A DNA stretch of 64,000 nucleotides, taken from Bradyrhizobium sp. RD5-C2 (GTDB lineage Bacteria; Pseudomonadota; Alphaproteobacteria; Rhizobiales; Xanthobacteraceae). Below the pieces are notes generated by a model. It was not told the origin of the DNA, did no database searches, and saw only the letters and a program-made list of their open reading frames with translations. The DNA lies in NCBI RefSeq assembly GCF_019972155.1, contig NZ_BOVL01000002.1, positions 1 through 64,000 of the forward strand, written 5' to 3'. The position numbers and the translations under genes were made by a program. Positions 44,375 to 55,413 of the stretch are shown piece after piece (positions within the stretch are counted from its first letter, which is position 1; every line of letters starts with the position of its first letter).

Positions 44375-44563
44375 TCACACACCGAGCTTCGCGAGCAGGG
44401 CCGCCATCTGCGGATCGCCGCCCGCCGACGGCTTCCAGTCGACGTGAACGACGTCGATGCCGCAGTCGCGGAGGTCCTTCACGAACCCCTCTAGCCCGAC
44501 ATTCACGACTTCGACCTTGCGCGCCAGCAACTGCTGATACTGCGGCCTATCCTGATCCGTCAT
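44375..44563 (-). CDS. 62-residue FdrA-associated protein, free N-terminal module of DUF1116
   Basis: 62 residues from the ATG at 44563, with KVEVVNVGLEGFVKDLRDCG and IDVVHVDWKPSAGGDP. This matches small proteins often annotated as fdrA domain protein, and by eye aligns with residues 14-56 of DUF1116 copy 1. It is the first gene of the leftward FdrA/DUF1116/carbamate kinase operon and is 10 bp from DUF1116 copy 2. Its role is unknown; it may form part of the carbamoyltransferase active site. Good coding appearance and family match make it real despite its size. Confidence 0.82.
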   Translation of the reverse strand: MTDQDRPQYQQLLARKVEVVNVGLEGFVKDLRDCGIDVVHVDWKPSAGGDPQMAALLAKLGV

Positions 44564-44600
44564 CGTCTCCGCCCTAATCAAGTTCGTTTTCGTTGCCTCG

Positions 44601-44629
44601 AGTAAATAAGAAAACACTTACTTCGTCAA
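44601..44629 (-). promoter_or_regulatory. Promoter and candidate operator of the carbamoyltransferase operon
   Basis: On the minus strand TTGACG (44629-44624) and TTTACT (44606-44601) are 17 bp apart, 38 bp upstream of the 62-aa gene. Between them, read on the plus strand, GTAAATAA-N8-TTACTT (44602-44623) repeats the half-site spacing seen upstream of the HpxW-like gene at 55281-55310 and near 50449-50468. Confidence 0.5.
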
Positions 44630-44701
44630 GACCGGATCCCCGGAAAATGCGAATTTCCGTATCCGCCCGAACAGCGGACCGGCCGAAGCGCAATCCGCCT
44701 T

Positions 44702-44732
44702 AAAAAAAGTGCTCCGAACTTCGTTCGGAGCA
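44702..44732 (-). terminator. Rho-independent terminator after the DUF2877 gene
   Basis: Perfect 10-bp stem TGCTCCGAAC (44710-44719) with 44723-44732 and loop TTC; on the minus strand seven T follow the stem (44708-44702). It lies 35 bp after the DUF2877 stop, so it ends the Liv/DUF2877 operon and separates it from the FdrA operon. Confidence 0.85.
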
Positions 44733-44767
44733 GTCTGGGAGAACTCGAAATTCGGTCTGCAACGGCG

Positions 44768-45709
44768 TCACCGTTCGCGAAGGGCGTGGCGCAGGACGAT
44801 CAGACTGCCGGCAAATGCATCCAGTCCGGATGTATGTCCGATCGCCGTCAGAGCCGTGAGGGCGCGACCAAACTCGGCGGCCTCCCCGCTCATCGTTGCA
44901 TGGATGGCGGCGTGCAGCGCCGCCGCTCCGTAACCCAGCGCCGCGGCACGCAGATGGATTCGGCTGATGTCGTTGGTGCCGTCGAGCAGCTCGCGGCAAT
45001 GCTCCCACAATGCGTCGCGAGCTTCGATGCGTCCCAGCGCAGCCAACGCAATCAGAGCACCGCCGATCAGATCGTCGCCGGACGGCGTCAGCCCCGGCCC
45101 GAGACCGATCAGGCTGCCAAGCCCGGACTCGCGATCCGTATCGTCATCCGAGCCTGCGAGGATCAGCTCCAGCGCAGCGAGACCAGGCATGGCGGCCCGA
45201 ACCAGCGCAGAGGCGTCGCCCGGAGCACTTCCGGACCCGGCCACAGCGAGGCCTTCCGCAATCAGATCACCGCCCCACACCTCGTCGACAGCATCAAGGC
45301 CGCGCATGAGGCTGCTCATCGACCAGTGTGGTGCAGCGGGCGGCGCCCAGACGGACCGAGCGGCCAGGTTTGCGAGCGGCGTCGCTCCGATCCACAGAAT
45401 GGAGTCCGCGACCCGCACGGGATCGCCGACCACAAGGCCCGGCCATCGGAAGTCGCCGACCACATGCAACGGACCCGATCCGATCCCGATCCGCCCAACG
45501 CAGATCCAGATCCCGTCGATCACGGCGTAGAACGAACGTTCGAACACAGCGACGACCTGGCCCGCGGCGCGATCGCGAAGCGCCTTGTCGGCAAGGAGCC
45601 CCACTTCCACATCGGCACAGATCGTCGCTGCGGGCTCGGGACGCCGCTCGCCCGGTGCACTTGCGCGACCTGGCTGCTTTCCATCAGCTTCGCGGTCTCC
45701 GACCAACAT
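44768..45709 (-). CDS. DUF2877 protein (YlbF/AllH-like)
   Basis: 313 residues. The signature LGPGLTPSGDDLIGGALIAL lies in the C-terminal half, and the N-terminal half is a beta-rich region with VFERSFYAVIDG. In E. coli YlbF (AllH) is the third subunit of oxamate carbamoyltransferase with FdrA and YlbE. Here it is the last gene of the leftward Liv transporter operon, 15 bp after the fused transporter gene, and a strong terminator follows. It is the only DUF2877 gene in the window although there are two FdrA/DUF1116 sets. Confidence 0.88.
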   Translation of the reverse strand: MLVGDREADGKQPGRASAPGERRPEPAATICADVEVGLLADKALRDRAAGQVVAVFERSFYAVIDGIWICVGRIGIGSGPLHVVGDFRWPGLVVGDPVRVADSILWIGATPLANLAARSVWAPPAAPHWSMSSLMRGLDAVDEVWGGDLIAEGLAVAGSGSAPGDASALVRAAMPGLAALELILAGSDDDTDRESGLGSLIGLGPGLTPSGDDLIGGALIALAALGRIEARDALWEHCRELLDGTNDISRIHLRAAALGYGAAALHAAIHATMSGEAAEFGRALTALTAIGHTSGLDAFAGSLIVLRHALRER

Positions 45710-45724
45710 CCGCCCTCGCCTCCC

Positions 45725-48255
<2,531 letters not shown>

Positions 48256-48259
<4 letters not shown>

Positions 48260-49131
48260 ACCTTCTTAACTCCAGCTCGGCCGAGCAGCCCGTGCGGCAT
48301 GACGACGAGGATGACGATGACGGAAGCGAACGTGATGATCTGGGTGTAGACCGACCCGAGATAGTTGGTCGCGAACACCTCGATCAGGCCGAGGCACAAT
48401 CCGGCCAGCATGACGCCCCAGGCGCTGGCGAGACCGCCGATGATCGCGGCGGCGAACGCCTTGATGCCGAACAGCGTGCCCATCTCGGACGAGACGTTGA
48501 ACAGCGGCGCGATCAGCAGCGCGGCAACACCCGCCAGCATGGCCGACACCGCGTAGCTCGCGGCAATGGCGCCGCTGACATTGATGCCCATCAGCCGCGC
48601 GGCATTGGGATTCTGCACCACCGCAAGCATCGCGACGCCATGCCGCGTGCGGCGGGTGATCAGATGCAGCGCCAGCGCAAGCAAGAGGCCGACCACGGGA
48701 ATCAGGAGCTGCAGCGGATAGACCCCTGCCCCCTCCACGATCTGGATCGGCTTGGCCGCGAGCATCGACGGGAAGCTGCGCGGCTCCTTGCCGAACACGA
48801 ACAGCATCACATTGTCGACGATGATGCCGACCGCGACAGTCGCCATCAGCCAGTTCTCCGAACCGCGCAGCACGAACGGACGAACCGCGAAGCGTTCAAT
48901 CAGGACACCGTAGACCGCGCAGACCAGCAGCACCGCGGGGATGCCGATCGCGGCCGGCCAGCCCCACACGACGAGGAAGAAGTATCCGGCAACGGCTCCC
49001 AGGGTCATCGAGCTGCCCTGCGAGAAGTTGACCGTGCCGGACACGGCGTACGTGACGTGAAAGCCCAGCGCGAGCAGACCGTACATGCTCCCCAGCGCCA
49101 TTCCGGTTATTATCGCCGAAAGAAACGACAT
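48256..49131 (-). CDS. Branched-chain amino acid-type ABC permease (LivH family)
   Basis: 291 residues, polytopic. The conserved cytoplasmic loop YAVSGTVNFSQGSSMTLGAVAGY near residue 30 and GIKAFAAAIIGGLASAWGVMLAG are typical of LivH. It pairs with the LivM part of the downstream fusion to form the membrane channel. The stop overlaps the fusion start, and the binding-protein gene lies 40 bp upstream. Confidence 0.92.
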
Positions 49132-49171
49132 CGATGATCACCCCGATCTGCTTGCTGGACGACCGCTACCG

Positions 49172-50374
49172 TCAGTTCTTGAACGGCAGGATGTGATTGT
49201 CTTCGAAGTGGGCCCAGATGTAGTCCTGTGCCGTCAGCGCATCGTGCTTGTCCTGGGCGAACGGCTTCTCATAGGTCTTGATCAGGCCTTCCAGCCGGTC
49301 GATTCCGTAGAAGCCGTCACGAATGGCGGTCGGATCCGTGCTGCCGGCCTTCTGGATCGCGCCGGCGATCACCAGGACGCTGTCATAGGCGTTGGCGAAG
49401 CCGACCGCGGGCGTCACGTCCGCCGGACCCTTGATGTCCGGATACTTCGCCTGCAGCTCGGCGAGCACGCGCTTGCCGACCGGCGAGAGGTTGCCGAAGA
49501 AGCTGTAGGTCTGCACGAAGACGACGCTCTCGGCGCTCGGCCCGGCGAGCTCGGTGAAGCGGCCGCCGGCCGGTCCCCAATGCGACACGATCGGCGGCGC
49601 CCAGCCCATCCGGTCGAGCGATTTCACGACCTGCGAGGATGGACCGACATTGCCGACCAGGAACAGGGAGTCGGCGCCGGCCTGCTTGAGCCGGGACAAT
49701 TGCGCGACCACGTCGACGTCGTTCCCCTCGAACTTCTCGACACCCGCCGGTTCGATCCCGGCCGCCTTCAGCGCCGCGCGCAGGCCGTGCTCGTTCGATT
49801 CGCCCCAGGGATTGTTGACGAGGATGAGGCCCGGCTTCTTGGCCGCGAAGGTCTTGCCGGCGAACGCGACGATCGCCTTGTCGACCTCGTCGTCCATCGC
49901 AGAGACGCGGAATACGTAGTTGGACGCGGCGCCGTTCTGCGTGATGTTGGTTCCGGCCGCCCATGGCACGACGAACGGCATCTTGACGTTGTTGACGAAC
50001 GGCACGATCGCAAGCTGGACCGGCGTATCGAGACCGCCGAGCAGCACAGCGACCTTCTCGCGCTGGATCAGTTCGCGCGCGGCGGTCAGTCCCTTCGCGG
50101 GATTGCTTTCATCGTCACGGCGCACCAGCTCCAGCGGACGGCCGAGCACGCCGCCTTTGGCGTTGATCTCCTCGATCGCGATCGTGGCGCCGCGGGTCAA
50201 CGCTTCGCCGGCGCGCGCCGACTGCCCCGACAGCGCGGTGACCAGGCCGATCTTGATCGGCTCGGCGGCCCGTGCCCGCTCCGCAAGCGGCACAGCGCCG
50301 ATGAGAATGGCGAGCGCGCCCTGCAAGACGACGCGGCGGCACAACCCGGTGATGGGGGTACAAGCGTAGCTCAT
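49172..50374 (-). CDS. Liv-type ABC transporter substrate-binding protein
   Basis: 400 residues. A signal peptide (RRVVLQGALAILIGAVPL, cleavage after ARA) precedes the periplasmic binding fold (EPIKIGLVTALSGQSARAGEALTRGATIAIEEINAKGG). It is the first gene of the leftward Liv/DUF2877 operon, so its ligand is probably a substrate or precursor of the carbamoyltransferase pathway, such as a ureido acid or amide. The ATG at 50374 has GGGAGGAATTG upstream. Confidence 0.92.
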   Translation of the reverse strand: MSYACTPITGLCRRVVLQGALAILIGAVPLAERARAAEPIKIGLVTALSGQSARAGEALTRGATIAIEEINAKGGVLGRPLELVRRDDESNPAKGLTAARELIQREKVAVLLGGLDTPVQLAIVPFVNNVKMPFVVPWAAGTNITQNGAASNYVFRVSAMDDEVDKAIVAFAGKTFAAKKPGLILVNNPWGESNEHGLRAALKAAGIEPAGVEKFEGNDVDVVAQLSRLKQAGADSLFLVGNVGPSSQVVKSLDRMGWAPPIVSHWGPAGGRFTELAGPSAESVVFVQTYSFFGNLSPVGKRVLAELQAKYPDIKGPADVTPAVGFANAYDSVLVIAGAIQKAGSTDPTAIRDGFYGIDRLEGLIKTYEKPFAQDKHDALTAQDYIWAHFEDNHILPFKN

Positions 50375-50442
50375 TTCTGCAATTCCTCCCGCTCCGACGG
50401 CTCCCAAGCCGCCTCTGGTCCGCTGCCGCTGTCTCCGCGGCC

Positions 50443-50485
50443 TTGACGGAAGTAAAAACTTTCTTCACAAATTGACGAATGTCAA
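50443..50485. promoter_or_regulatory. Divergent promoter region with candidate operator
   Basis: TTGACG at 50443-50448 is followed by GAAGTAA-N8-TTCAC (50449-50468), the same arrangement of -35 and half-sites as at 44601-44629 and 55281-55315. Immediately after lies a perfect palindrome TTGAC-GAAT-GTCAA (50472-50485), whose minus-strand TTGACA could serve the leftward Liv operon. No convincing -10 boxes are visible. Confidence 0.4.
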
Positions 50486-50516
50486 GCGGCTGATCGCGCG
50501 CAGGATGGAGATTGCA

Positions 50517-51500
50517 ATGCAACGGGAGACTGGAGCGGAACCGGAGCGGGCCACCTCGCGTGGCGTTCTCGGCGGTGCAACATCCGCGCAAACGCCGGAT
50601 CCGGCACGCGGTCTCCGCTCTCACGACCGCTACCGCTACAGTGCGATCACGCGCCGCCCCGATTTCTTGTGGCCAAACAAAAAGCGGCTCGCGGTTTACA
50701 TCGCGCTCAACCTCGAGCACTTCGCTTTCGGCGATGGACTCGGCGCCGAACTCTGCCCGGGCGGTCCACATCCGGACGTCCTCAATTACGCATGGCGCGA
50801 TTATGGCAACCGGGTCGGCGTCTGGCGGCTCATCGATCTGTTCGATGAACTGAAACTGCCGGTCTCCGTGCTTGCGAACAGCAGCATCTATCACTACTGC
50901 CCGGAAGTCATGGACGCATTTCGTGCGCGCGGCGACGAGGTCGTCGGCCATGGACGGACCAATTCCGAACGGCAGGGCGTGCTCTCACCTGCCGACGAGC
51001 AGCAACTGATTGCGGAAGCAACGGATGTGATCGCGCGGGCCGAGGGACGACAGCCGCTCGGCTGGCTCGGTCCATGGATCTCGCAATCCGCCGTGACGCC
51101 GGATCTTCTCGCCGAAGCGGGCTACCAATACCTGCTCGACTGGTGCATGGACGATCAGCCGGTGTGGTTCTCGACAAGGGATGGCGGGCGGATCCTGTCC
51201 GTCCCCTATCCACAGGAACTGAACGACATCCCCTCGATTGTCGGGCGCAAGGACAGCGGCGAACAGTTTGCGACCATGATTACGGACACATTCGAGGAGA
51301 TGCTGGCGCAATCCGCCAAGCAATCGCTGGTGATGGGGATCGCGCTGCATCCATATCTGGTCGGCCAGCCCCACCGGCTGCGGCCGCTGCGACGCGCCCT
51401 GCAGGCGATCGTCGCACGGCGCGACGACATCTGGATCACCACCGCCGGCGAGATCGCGGCATTTTCGCGCGCCCTGCCCGACGGCATCGTGCCGACATAA
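50517..51500 (+). CDS. PuuE-like polysaccharide deacetylase family protein
   Basis: 327 residues from the ATG at 50517 (GGAG 8 bases upstream; ATG 50505 and a TTG at 50472 are alternatives). The NodB-homology fold is indicated by RLAVYIALNLEHFAFGDG, LPVSVLANSSIYHYCPEVMDAF, GDEVVGHGRTNSER and YLLDWCMDDQPVWF. This subfamily includes the PuuE allantoinases, which open a cyclic ureide without metal chemistry of the AllB type. Allantoin or another cyclic imide is a plausible substrate given the neighbours, but the assignment is by context. Confidence 0.8.
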   Translation: MQRETGAEPERATSRGVLGGATSAQTPDPARGLRSHDRYRYSAITRRPDFLWPNKKRLAVYIALNLEHFAFGDGLGAELCPGGPHPDVLNYAWRDYGNRVGVWRLIDLFDELKLPVSVLANSSIYHYCPEVMDAFRARGDEVVGHGRTNSERQGVLSPADEQQLIAEATDVIARAEGRQPLGWLGPWISQSAVTPDLLAEAGYQYLLDWCMDDQPVWFSTRDGGRILSVPYPQELNDIPSIVGRKDSGEQFATMITDTFEEMLAQSAKQSLVMGIALHPYLVGQPHRLRPLRRALQAIVARRDDIWITTAGEIAAFSRALPDGIVPT

Positions 51501-51517
51501 GAAACTGGAGACTTGAA

Positions 51518-52738
51518 GTGACAGCCATCGACACACTCTTTCAGAACGCGCGGCTCACCGACGGCCGGCTGGTCGAAATCGCCGTCCGCGGCGGCAAGAT
51601 CGTGGCGATCGCGTCGTCCCCGCAAAGCTACGGCGCAGTCGGCGAAAGGCGCGATCTTGGCCGGCGCCTGGTGCTGCCCGGCATGGTCGAAGGTCACATC
51701 CACCTCGACAAATGCTTCATCGGCGACGACTGGAAGCCGCACCGGCCCTGTACCGCGGGCTTCAATGTGCGCGAGCGCGTCAAATTCGAGAAGGAAGCCC
51801 TCGCCGCCGCCAAACCGATCCCGGTTCGGGCCGCGGCCCTGATCGATCTTTGCGTCTCGCAGGGCACGACTCAGATGCGCAGCCATGTGGATGTCGACGC
51901 CGAGGTCGGCCTGCGACATTTCGAACCGATCGCCGCCGCGCGGGAGGCGCACCGGGAGAAGGTTTCAATCCAGATCGTCGCGTTTCCCCAGAGCGGCATC
52001 GTGACATCGCCCGGAACGGCCACATTGCTTGAGGAAGCCGTTCGCGCCGGCGCCGATCTGATCGGCGGACTCGATCCCGCAGGCCATGATGGCGACGTTG
52101 CCGGGCATCTTGACGTCGTCTTCGGGATCGCCGAGCGGCATGGCGTCGGCATCGATATTCACCTGCATGACGGCGGTCTGCAGGGCATCTCGGAGATCGA
52201 GGAGATCGCGCGACGCACCAAGGCGTCGGGCCTTGGCGGCAAGGTCGCGATCAGCCATGCCTACGCGCTCGGCGAAGTGGCTGTCGACGTGGCTCAACGG
52301 ACCGCGCAGCGGCTTGCCGAAGCCGGCGTCGCCATTTTCACCAATGCCCCCGGCGCGCACGCATTTCCGCCCGTGTTGCTGCTTCGCGATGCCGGCGTCA
52401 CCGTGTTCTCCGGCAACGACAACATCCGCGATTCCTGGTGGCCCTACGGCGACGGCGACCTGCTCGAACGCGCAATGATGGTCGGCTATCGCTCCGGCTT
52501 CAACACGGACGATCAGTTGGCCGCGGCCTTTGACATGGTGACGACCAACGCAGCGCGCGCGCTTGGCCTCAAGGATTACGGCCTGACTGTCGGCGGGACG
52601 GCGGATTTCGTCGTGCTCGACGCCCGGCATGTCCAGGAAGCCGTGGTTGCTCGTCCCAAGCCACGCGATGTCTACAAGGCCGGCCGACTCGTCGCGCAGA
52701 GTGGCGTGATGGTGGCACCCGACGCCCGGAAGCAGTGA
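51518..52738 (+). CDS. Cytosine deaminase-like metal-dependent amidohydrolase
   Basis: 406 residues from a GTG at 51518 with GGAG upstream, 17 bp after the deacetylase stop. Metal ligands are visible: HIHLDKCF, MRSHVDVDAE, DIHLHDGG, ISHAYALG and a late Asp in FSGNDNIRD. This matches the CodA/AtzC type, which deaminates or hydrolyses cytosine, isocytosine, N-substituted triazines and similar heterocycles. Co-transcription with a PuuE-like deacetylase and a transporter suggests stepwise opening of a cyclic nitrogen compound. The open frame upstream of the GTG is not coding. Confidence 0.88.
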   Translation: MTAIDTLFQNARLTDGRLVEIAVRGGKIVAIASSPQSYGAVGERRDLGRRLVLPGMVEGHIHLDKCFIGDDWKPHRPCTAGFNVRERVKFEKEALAAAKPIPVRAAALIDLCVSQGTTQMRSHVDVDAEVGLRHFEPIAAAREAHREKVSIQIVAFPQSGIVTSPGTATLLEEAVRAGADLIGGLDPAGHDGDVAGHLDVVFGIAERHGVGIDIHLHDGGLQGISEIEEIARRTKASGLGGKVAISHAYALGEVAVDVAQRTAQRLAEAGVAIFTNAPGAHAFPPVLLLRDAGVTVFSGNDNIRDSWWPYGDGDLLERAMMVGYRSGFNTDDQLAAAFDMVTTNAARALGLKDYGLTVGGTADFVVLDARHVQEAVVARPKPRDVYKAGRLVAQSGVMVAPDARKQ

Positions 52739-52880
52739 ACATGGAGGAATCGCACTTGACGAACAGTCGCAATGCCGATCTCAATCCCAGCTGCTTGCGC
52801 CGGGAAACGGTCCGCTGCCCGATATGGCCTGATGCGGACCTGCCCTGCGTGAATACCCGAGCCCAGGCAAGGTTGACGCC

Positions 52881-53618
52881 GTGACAGAAACGACAGCACC
52901 GACCAGCCCCACCCGCAGCACCACACGCGGAAAGCGGCCGCGCGACTCCGCGCTCACCAAGGAAGCGATCCTGCGCGCCGCGACCTTCGAGTTCTGCCAC
53001 AATGGCCTCGGCGGCGCACGCGTCGAGGCCATCGCGCAGCGCGCCAAGGCCAATATGCGCCTGCTCTACGCCTATTTCGGCGACAAGAACGGGCTCTACA
53101 TAGCCGTCCTCGAGGACGTCTACACCGAAATTCGCGCGGCCGAACAGCGGCTGAACCTGGATGATCTCGAGCCGATCGCCGCAATGAGCGGGTTGATCGA
53201 TTTCACATTCACCTTCTTCGGACAGCACCAGAACTACATCGCGCTGATCAACACCGAGAACCTTCAGCGCGGGCGCAATATGCGCAAGTCGCGCAAGATT
53301 GCCGATCTCACTTTGCCCCTGGTTGCAAGCATCGAAAGTATTCTGCGGCGCGGCGTGGCGGCGGGCCTGTTTCGCGGTGATGTCGATCCCATCCAGCTCT
53401 ATGTCTCGATCACCGCGATGAGCTATTTCCACGTTTCCAACCGGTACACATTGTCGGCGATGTTCGACAAGGATCTCGGCGCGTCGGACTGGCTCGAGCT
53501 GCGGCGCGAGCATGCGCAGGACATGATCCTGACCTGGCTGACGGCCCCTGCCGGGGCACGCAAGGACAGGTCAGCAGCATCGAAGGCGACGGCGCGCCTC
53601 GGCAAGCCGTCCCGCTAA
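52881..53618 (+). CDS. TetR/AcrR family transcriptional regulator
   Basis: 245 residues from a GTG start. After a Thr/Arg-rich tail, the helix-turn-helix is residues 28-75 (LTKEAILRAATFEFCHNGLGG, VEAIAQRAKANMRLLYAYFGDKNGLY). The rest is a ligand-binding domain. It lies 142 bp after the amidohydrolase on the same strand and is a candidate for the regulator recognising the shared operator motif of this region. Which metabolite it binds is unknown. Confidence 0.88.
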   Translation: MTETTAPTSPTRSTTRGKRPRDSALTKEAILRAATFEFCHNGLGGARVEAIAQRAKANMRLLYAYFGDKNGLYIAVLEDVYTEIRAAEQRLNLDDLEPIAAMSGLIDFTFTFFGQHQNYIALINTENLQRGRNMRKSRKIADLTLPLVASIESILRRGVAAGLFRGDVDPIQLYVSITAMSYFHVSNRYTLSAMFDKDLGASDWLELRREHAQDMILTWLTAPAGARKDRSAASKATARLGKPSR

Positions 53619-53669
53619 GAGGTCAGCCGCACGACGCGGTGTCGTGCGGATCACGCGCCGGGAATGCCC

Positions 53670-55262
53670 TCAGCGGGTCGCAACGACGCCGTCGCTGCGC
53701 GGATCGCTGGCCCCTTCCATCAGGCCGTCCGGATGCCAGACGATCGCGCCGGCGTGTCCCATGATCTCCTCGAACGGACCGGTCACCTGAATGTCGTGGC
53801 CGAGCGCGCGGAGCCGATCGATGATTGCGGGATCGAAGCGGGATTCGATCTTCAGATTGTTGTTTTCCTCGCCCCAGGTGCGACCAAGCAGCCAGCGCGG
53901 CGCCGTAATCGCGGACTGCAGCTCCTGGCCGTGCATGGCGTAACGGGAGAAGATGGCGGCCTGGGTCTGCGGCTGCCCCTCTCCGCCCATCGTACCGAAG
54001 GAGATCAGCCGCCCATCGCCGAGTTCGGCCATCGCCGGCTGGATGGTGTGGAACGGCAGGCGTCCCGGATCCAGCCGATTGGTATCGGTCTCGCCGAGGC
54101 TGAAGCTCGTTCCACGGTTTTGCCAGGTGACGCCGCTCTCGGGCAGGATGACGCCTGAACCAAACTCCCAGTAGACGCTTTGAATGAAGCTGACGCTGAG
54201 CCCGTTGCGATCGGTCGCAGCGAGCCACACGGTATCGCCCTGCTTGGACGGATCGGGCCACGGCGCGGCGCGGCGATCGGATATTGTTTCGTGAAGCGCG
54301 GCGAGCGACTGCTCGGACAGGAATTCGGCGGCCAGGCGCTTCATGTAGTCGGGATCGGTCACATGGCCGTTGCGAATACGGAACGCGGCCTTCGTGCATT
54401 CGACGAGCCTGTGCAGATGATCCACGCCATCGGCTTCGCCGGCGATGCGCCGGGCATACAGTGCCAGGATCAAAAGCGAGGCCAGCCCCTGCGTCGGCGG
54501 AGGCATGTTGAAGACCTTGTGGCCGGACACCTCGACCGAGAGCGGCGTCACCAGCGATGCCTGATGCCGCTCCAGATCAGCCAATCGCAGCGGGCTCCCT
54601 GCCCGCTCGAGGTCGGCCGCCATCGAGCGTGCCAGTTCGCCGCGATAGAAATCAGACAGCCCGGCCTTGGCCAGACGCCGCAATGTCGCGGCGACACGCG
54701 GCTGCCGCAACCGCGCACCGAGCGCGAGCGGGGCGCCTTGCGGCAGATAGACCTCGGCATAGCCGGGCACGTTTTCGAGCTCAGGCCGCTTCTTGCGGAT
54801 GTTCTCATGCAGCGTGCTGGTGACGGCCACGCCCTCCTCGGCATGCCGGATTGCCGGCTCGAACAGCCGCGCCATCGGCAGCCGACCGTCATGACGATCG
54901 CGGCTGAGTTCATAGGCCTTCTGCCAACCGTCGACGGTGCCGGCAACGGTGAGCGCGGCGAGCGGGCCGCGGCCGGGAATGCTGCTGCAGCCACGCTCGC
55001 GATACCAGCTGCGATCCGCCGCCATCGCAGCCCGTCCGCAAGCCTGAATCCCAACCGGCTTCGAGCCGGCGCGGCCGACCAGCCAGAAGCTGTCGCCGCC
55101 GAGGCCGTTCATGTGCGGATAGGCCACGGCAATCGTCGCGGCCGCAGCGATCATCGCCTCAATGGCATTGCCACCTTCCGACAGGACAGCGAGTCCCGCC
55201 TGCGCCGCCAGGTGGTGCGGCGCGGTCACCATGCCGCCATAGCTTCGTTTTGTCTGCAACAT
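53670..55262 (-). CDS. Gamma-glutamyltransferase-fold Ntn-hydrolase, HpxW (oxamate amidohydrolase) type
   Basis: 530 residues. It is a two-subunit precursor: autocleavage is expected before the Thr of KQGDTVWLAATDRNG, the N-terminal nucleophile of the small subunit. The following VSFIQSVYWEFGSGV is the form seen in HpxW, which hydrolyses oxamate to oxalate and ammonia, rather than the TTHYSVVD form of true gamma-glutamyltranspeptidases. No signal peptide is visible, fitting a cytoplasmic HpxW and not a periplasmic GGT. A GGGAGATACGG site precedes the ATG. Oxamate is the expected product of the FdrA/DUF1116 enzymes nearby. Confidence 0.85.
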   Translation of the reverse strand: MLQTKRSYGGMVTAPHHLAAQAGLAVLSEGGNAIEAMIAAAATIAVAYPHMNGLGGDSFWLVGRAGSKPVGIQACGRAAMAADRSWYRERGCSSIPGRGPLAALTVAGTVDGWQKAYELSRDRHDGRLPMARLFEPAIRHAEEGVAVTSTLHENIRKKRPELENVPGYAEVYLPQGAPLALGARLRQPRVAATLRRLAKAGLSDFYRGELARSMAADLERAGSPLRLADLERHQASLVTPLSVEVSGHKVFNMPPPTQGLASLLILALYARRIAGEADGVDHLHRLVECTKAAFRIRNGHVTDPDYMKRLAAEFLSEQSLAALHETISDRRAAPWPDPSKQGDTVWLAATDRNGLSVSFIQSVYWEFGSGVILPESGVTWQNRGTSFSLGETDTNRLDPGRLPFHTIQPAMAELGDGRLISFGTMGGEGQPQTQAAIFSRYAMHGQELQSAITAPRWLLGRTWGEENNNLKIESRFDPAIIDRLRALGHDIQVTGPFEEIMGHAGAIVWHPDGLMEGASDPRSDGVVATR

Positions 55263-55280
55263 CAGCCGTATCTCCCAAGC

Positions 55281-55315
55281 ACGGTATGTAATAATATTTT
55301 TACTTACCGTGTCAA
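55281..55315 (-). promoter_or_regulatory. Promoter and 30-bp palindromic operator of the HpxW-like gene
   Basis: On the minus strand TTGACA (55315-55310) and TATTAC (55293-55288) are 16 bp apart. A palindrome ACGGTAwGTAA-N8-TTACwTACCGT (55281-55310, 10 of 11 arm positions paired) fills the space between them and abuts the -35. A repressor bound here would block RNA polymerase. Confidence 0.65.
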
Positions 55316-55413
55316 GGAGCCAGAGATCGGTCGTTAATATACGGGTGCCGAACCGTCGAGCTCGTCACCAGGACTGGCCATTGCAGTTCGGCACCGCGAT
55401 CATTGCACGAAGC

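Noticed and set aside
53670..55262. A true periplasmic gamma-glutamyltranspeptidase
   Set aside because: There is no signal peptide, and the nucleophile region reads GDTVW rather than the TTH form of GGT.
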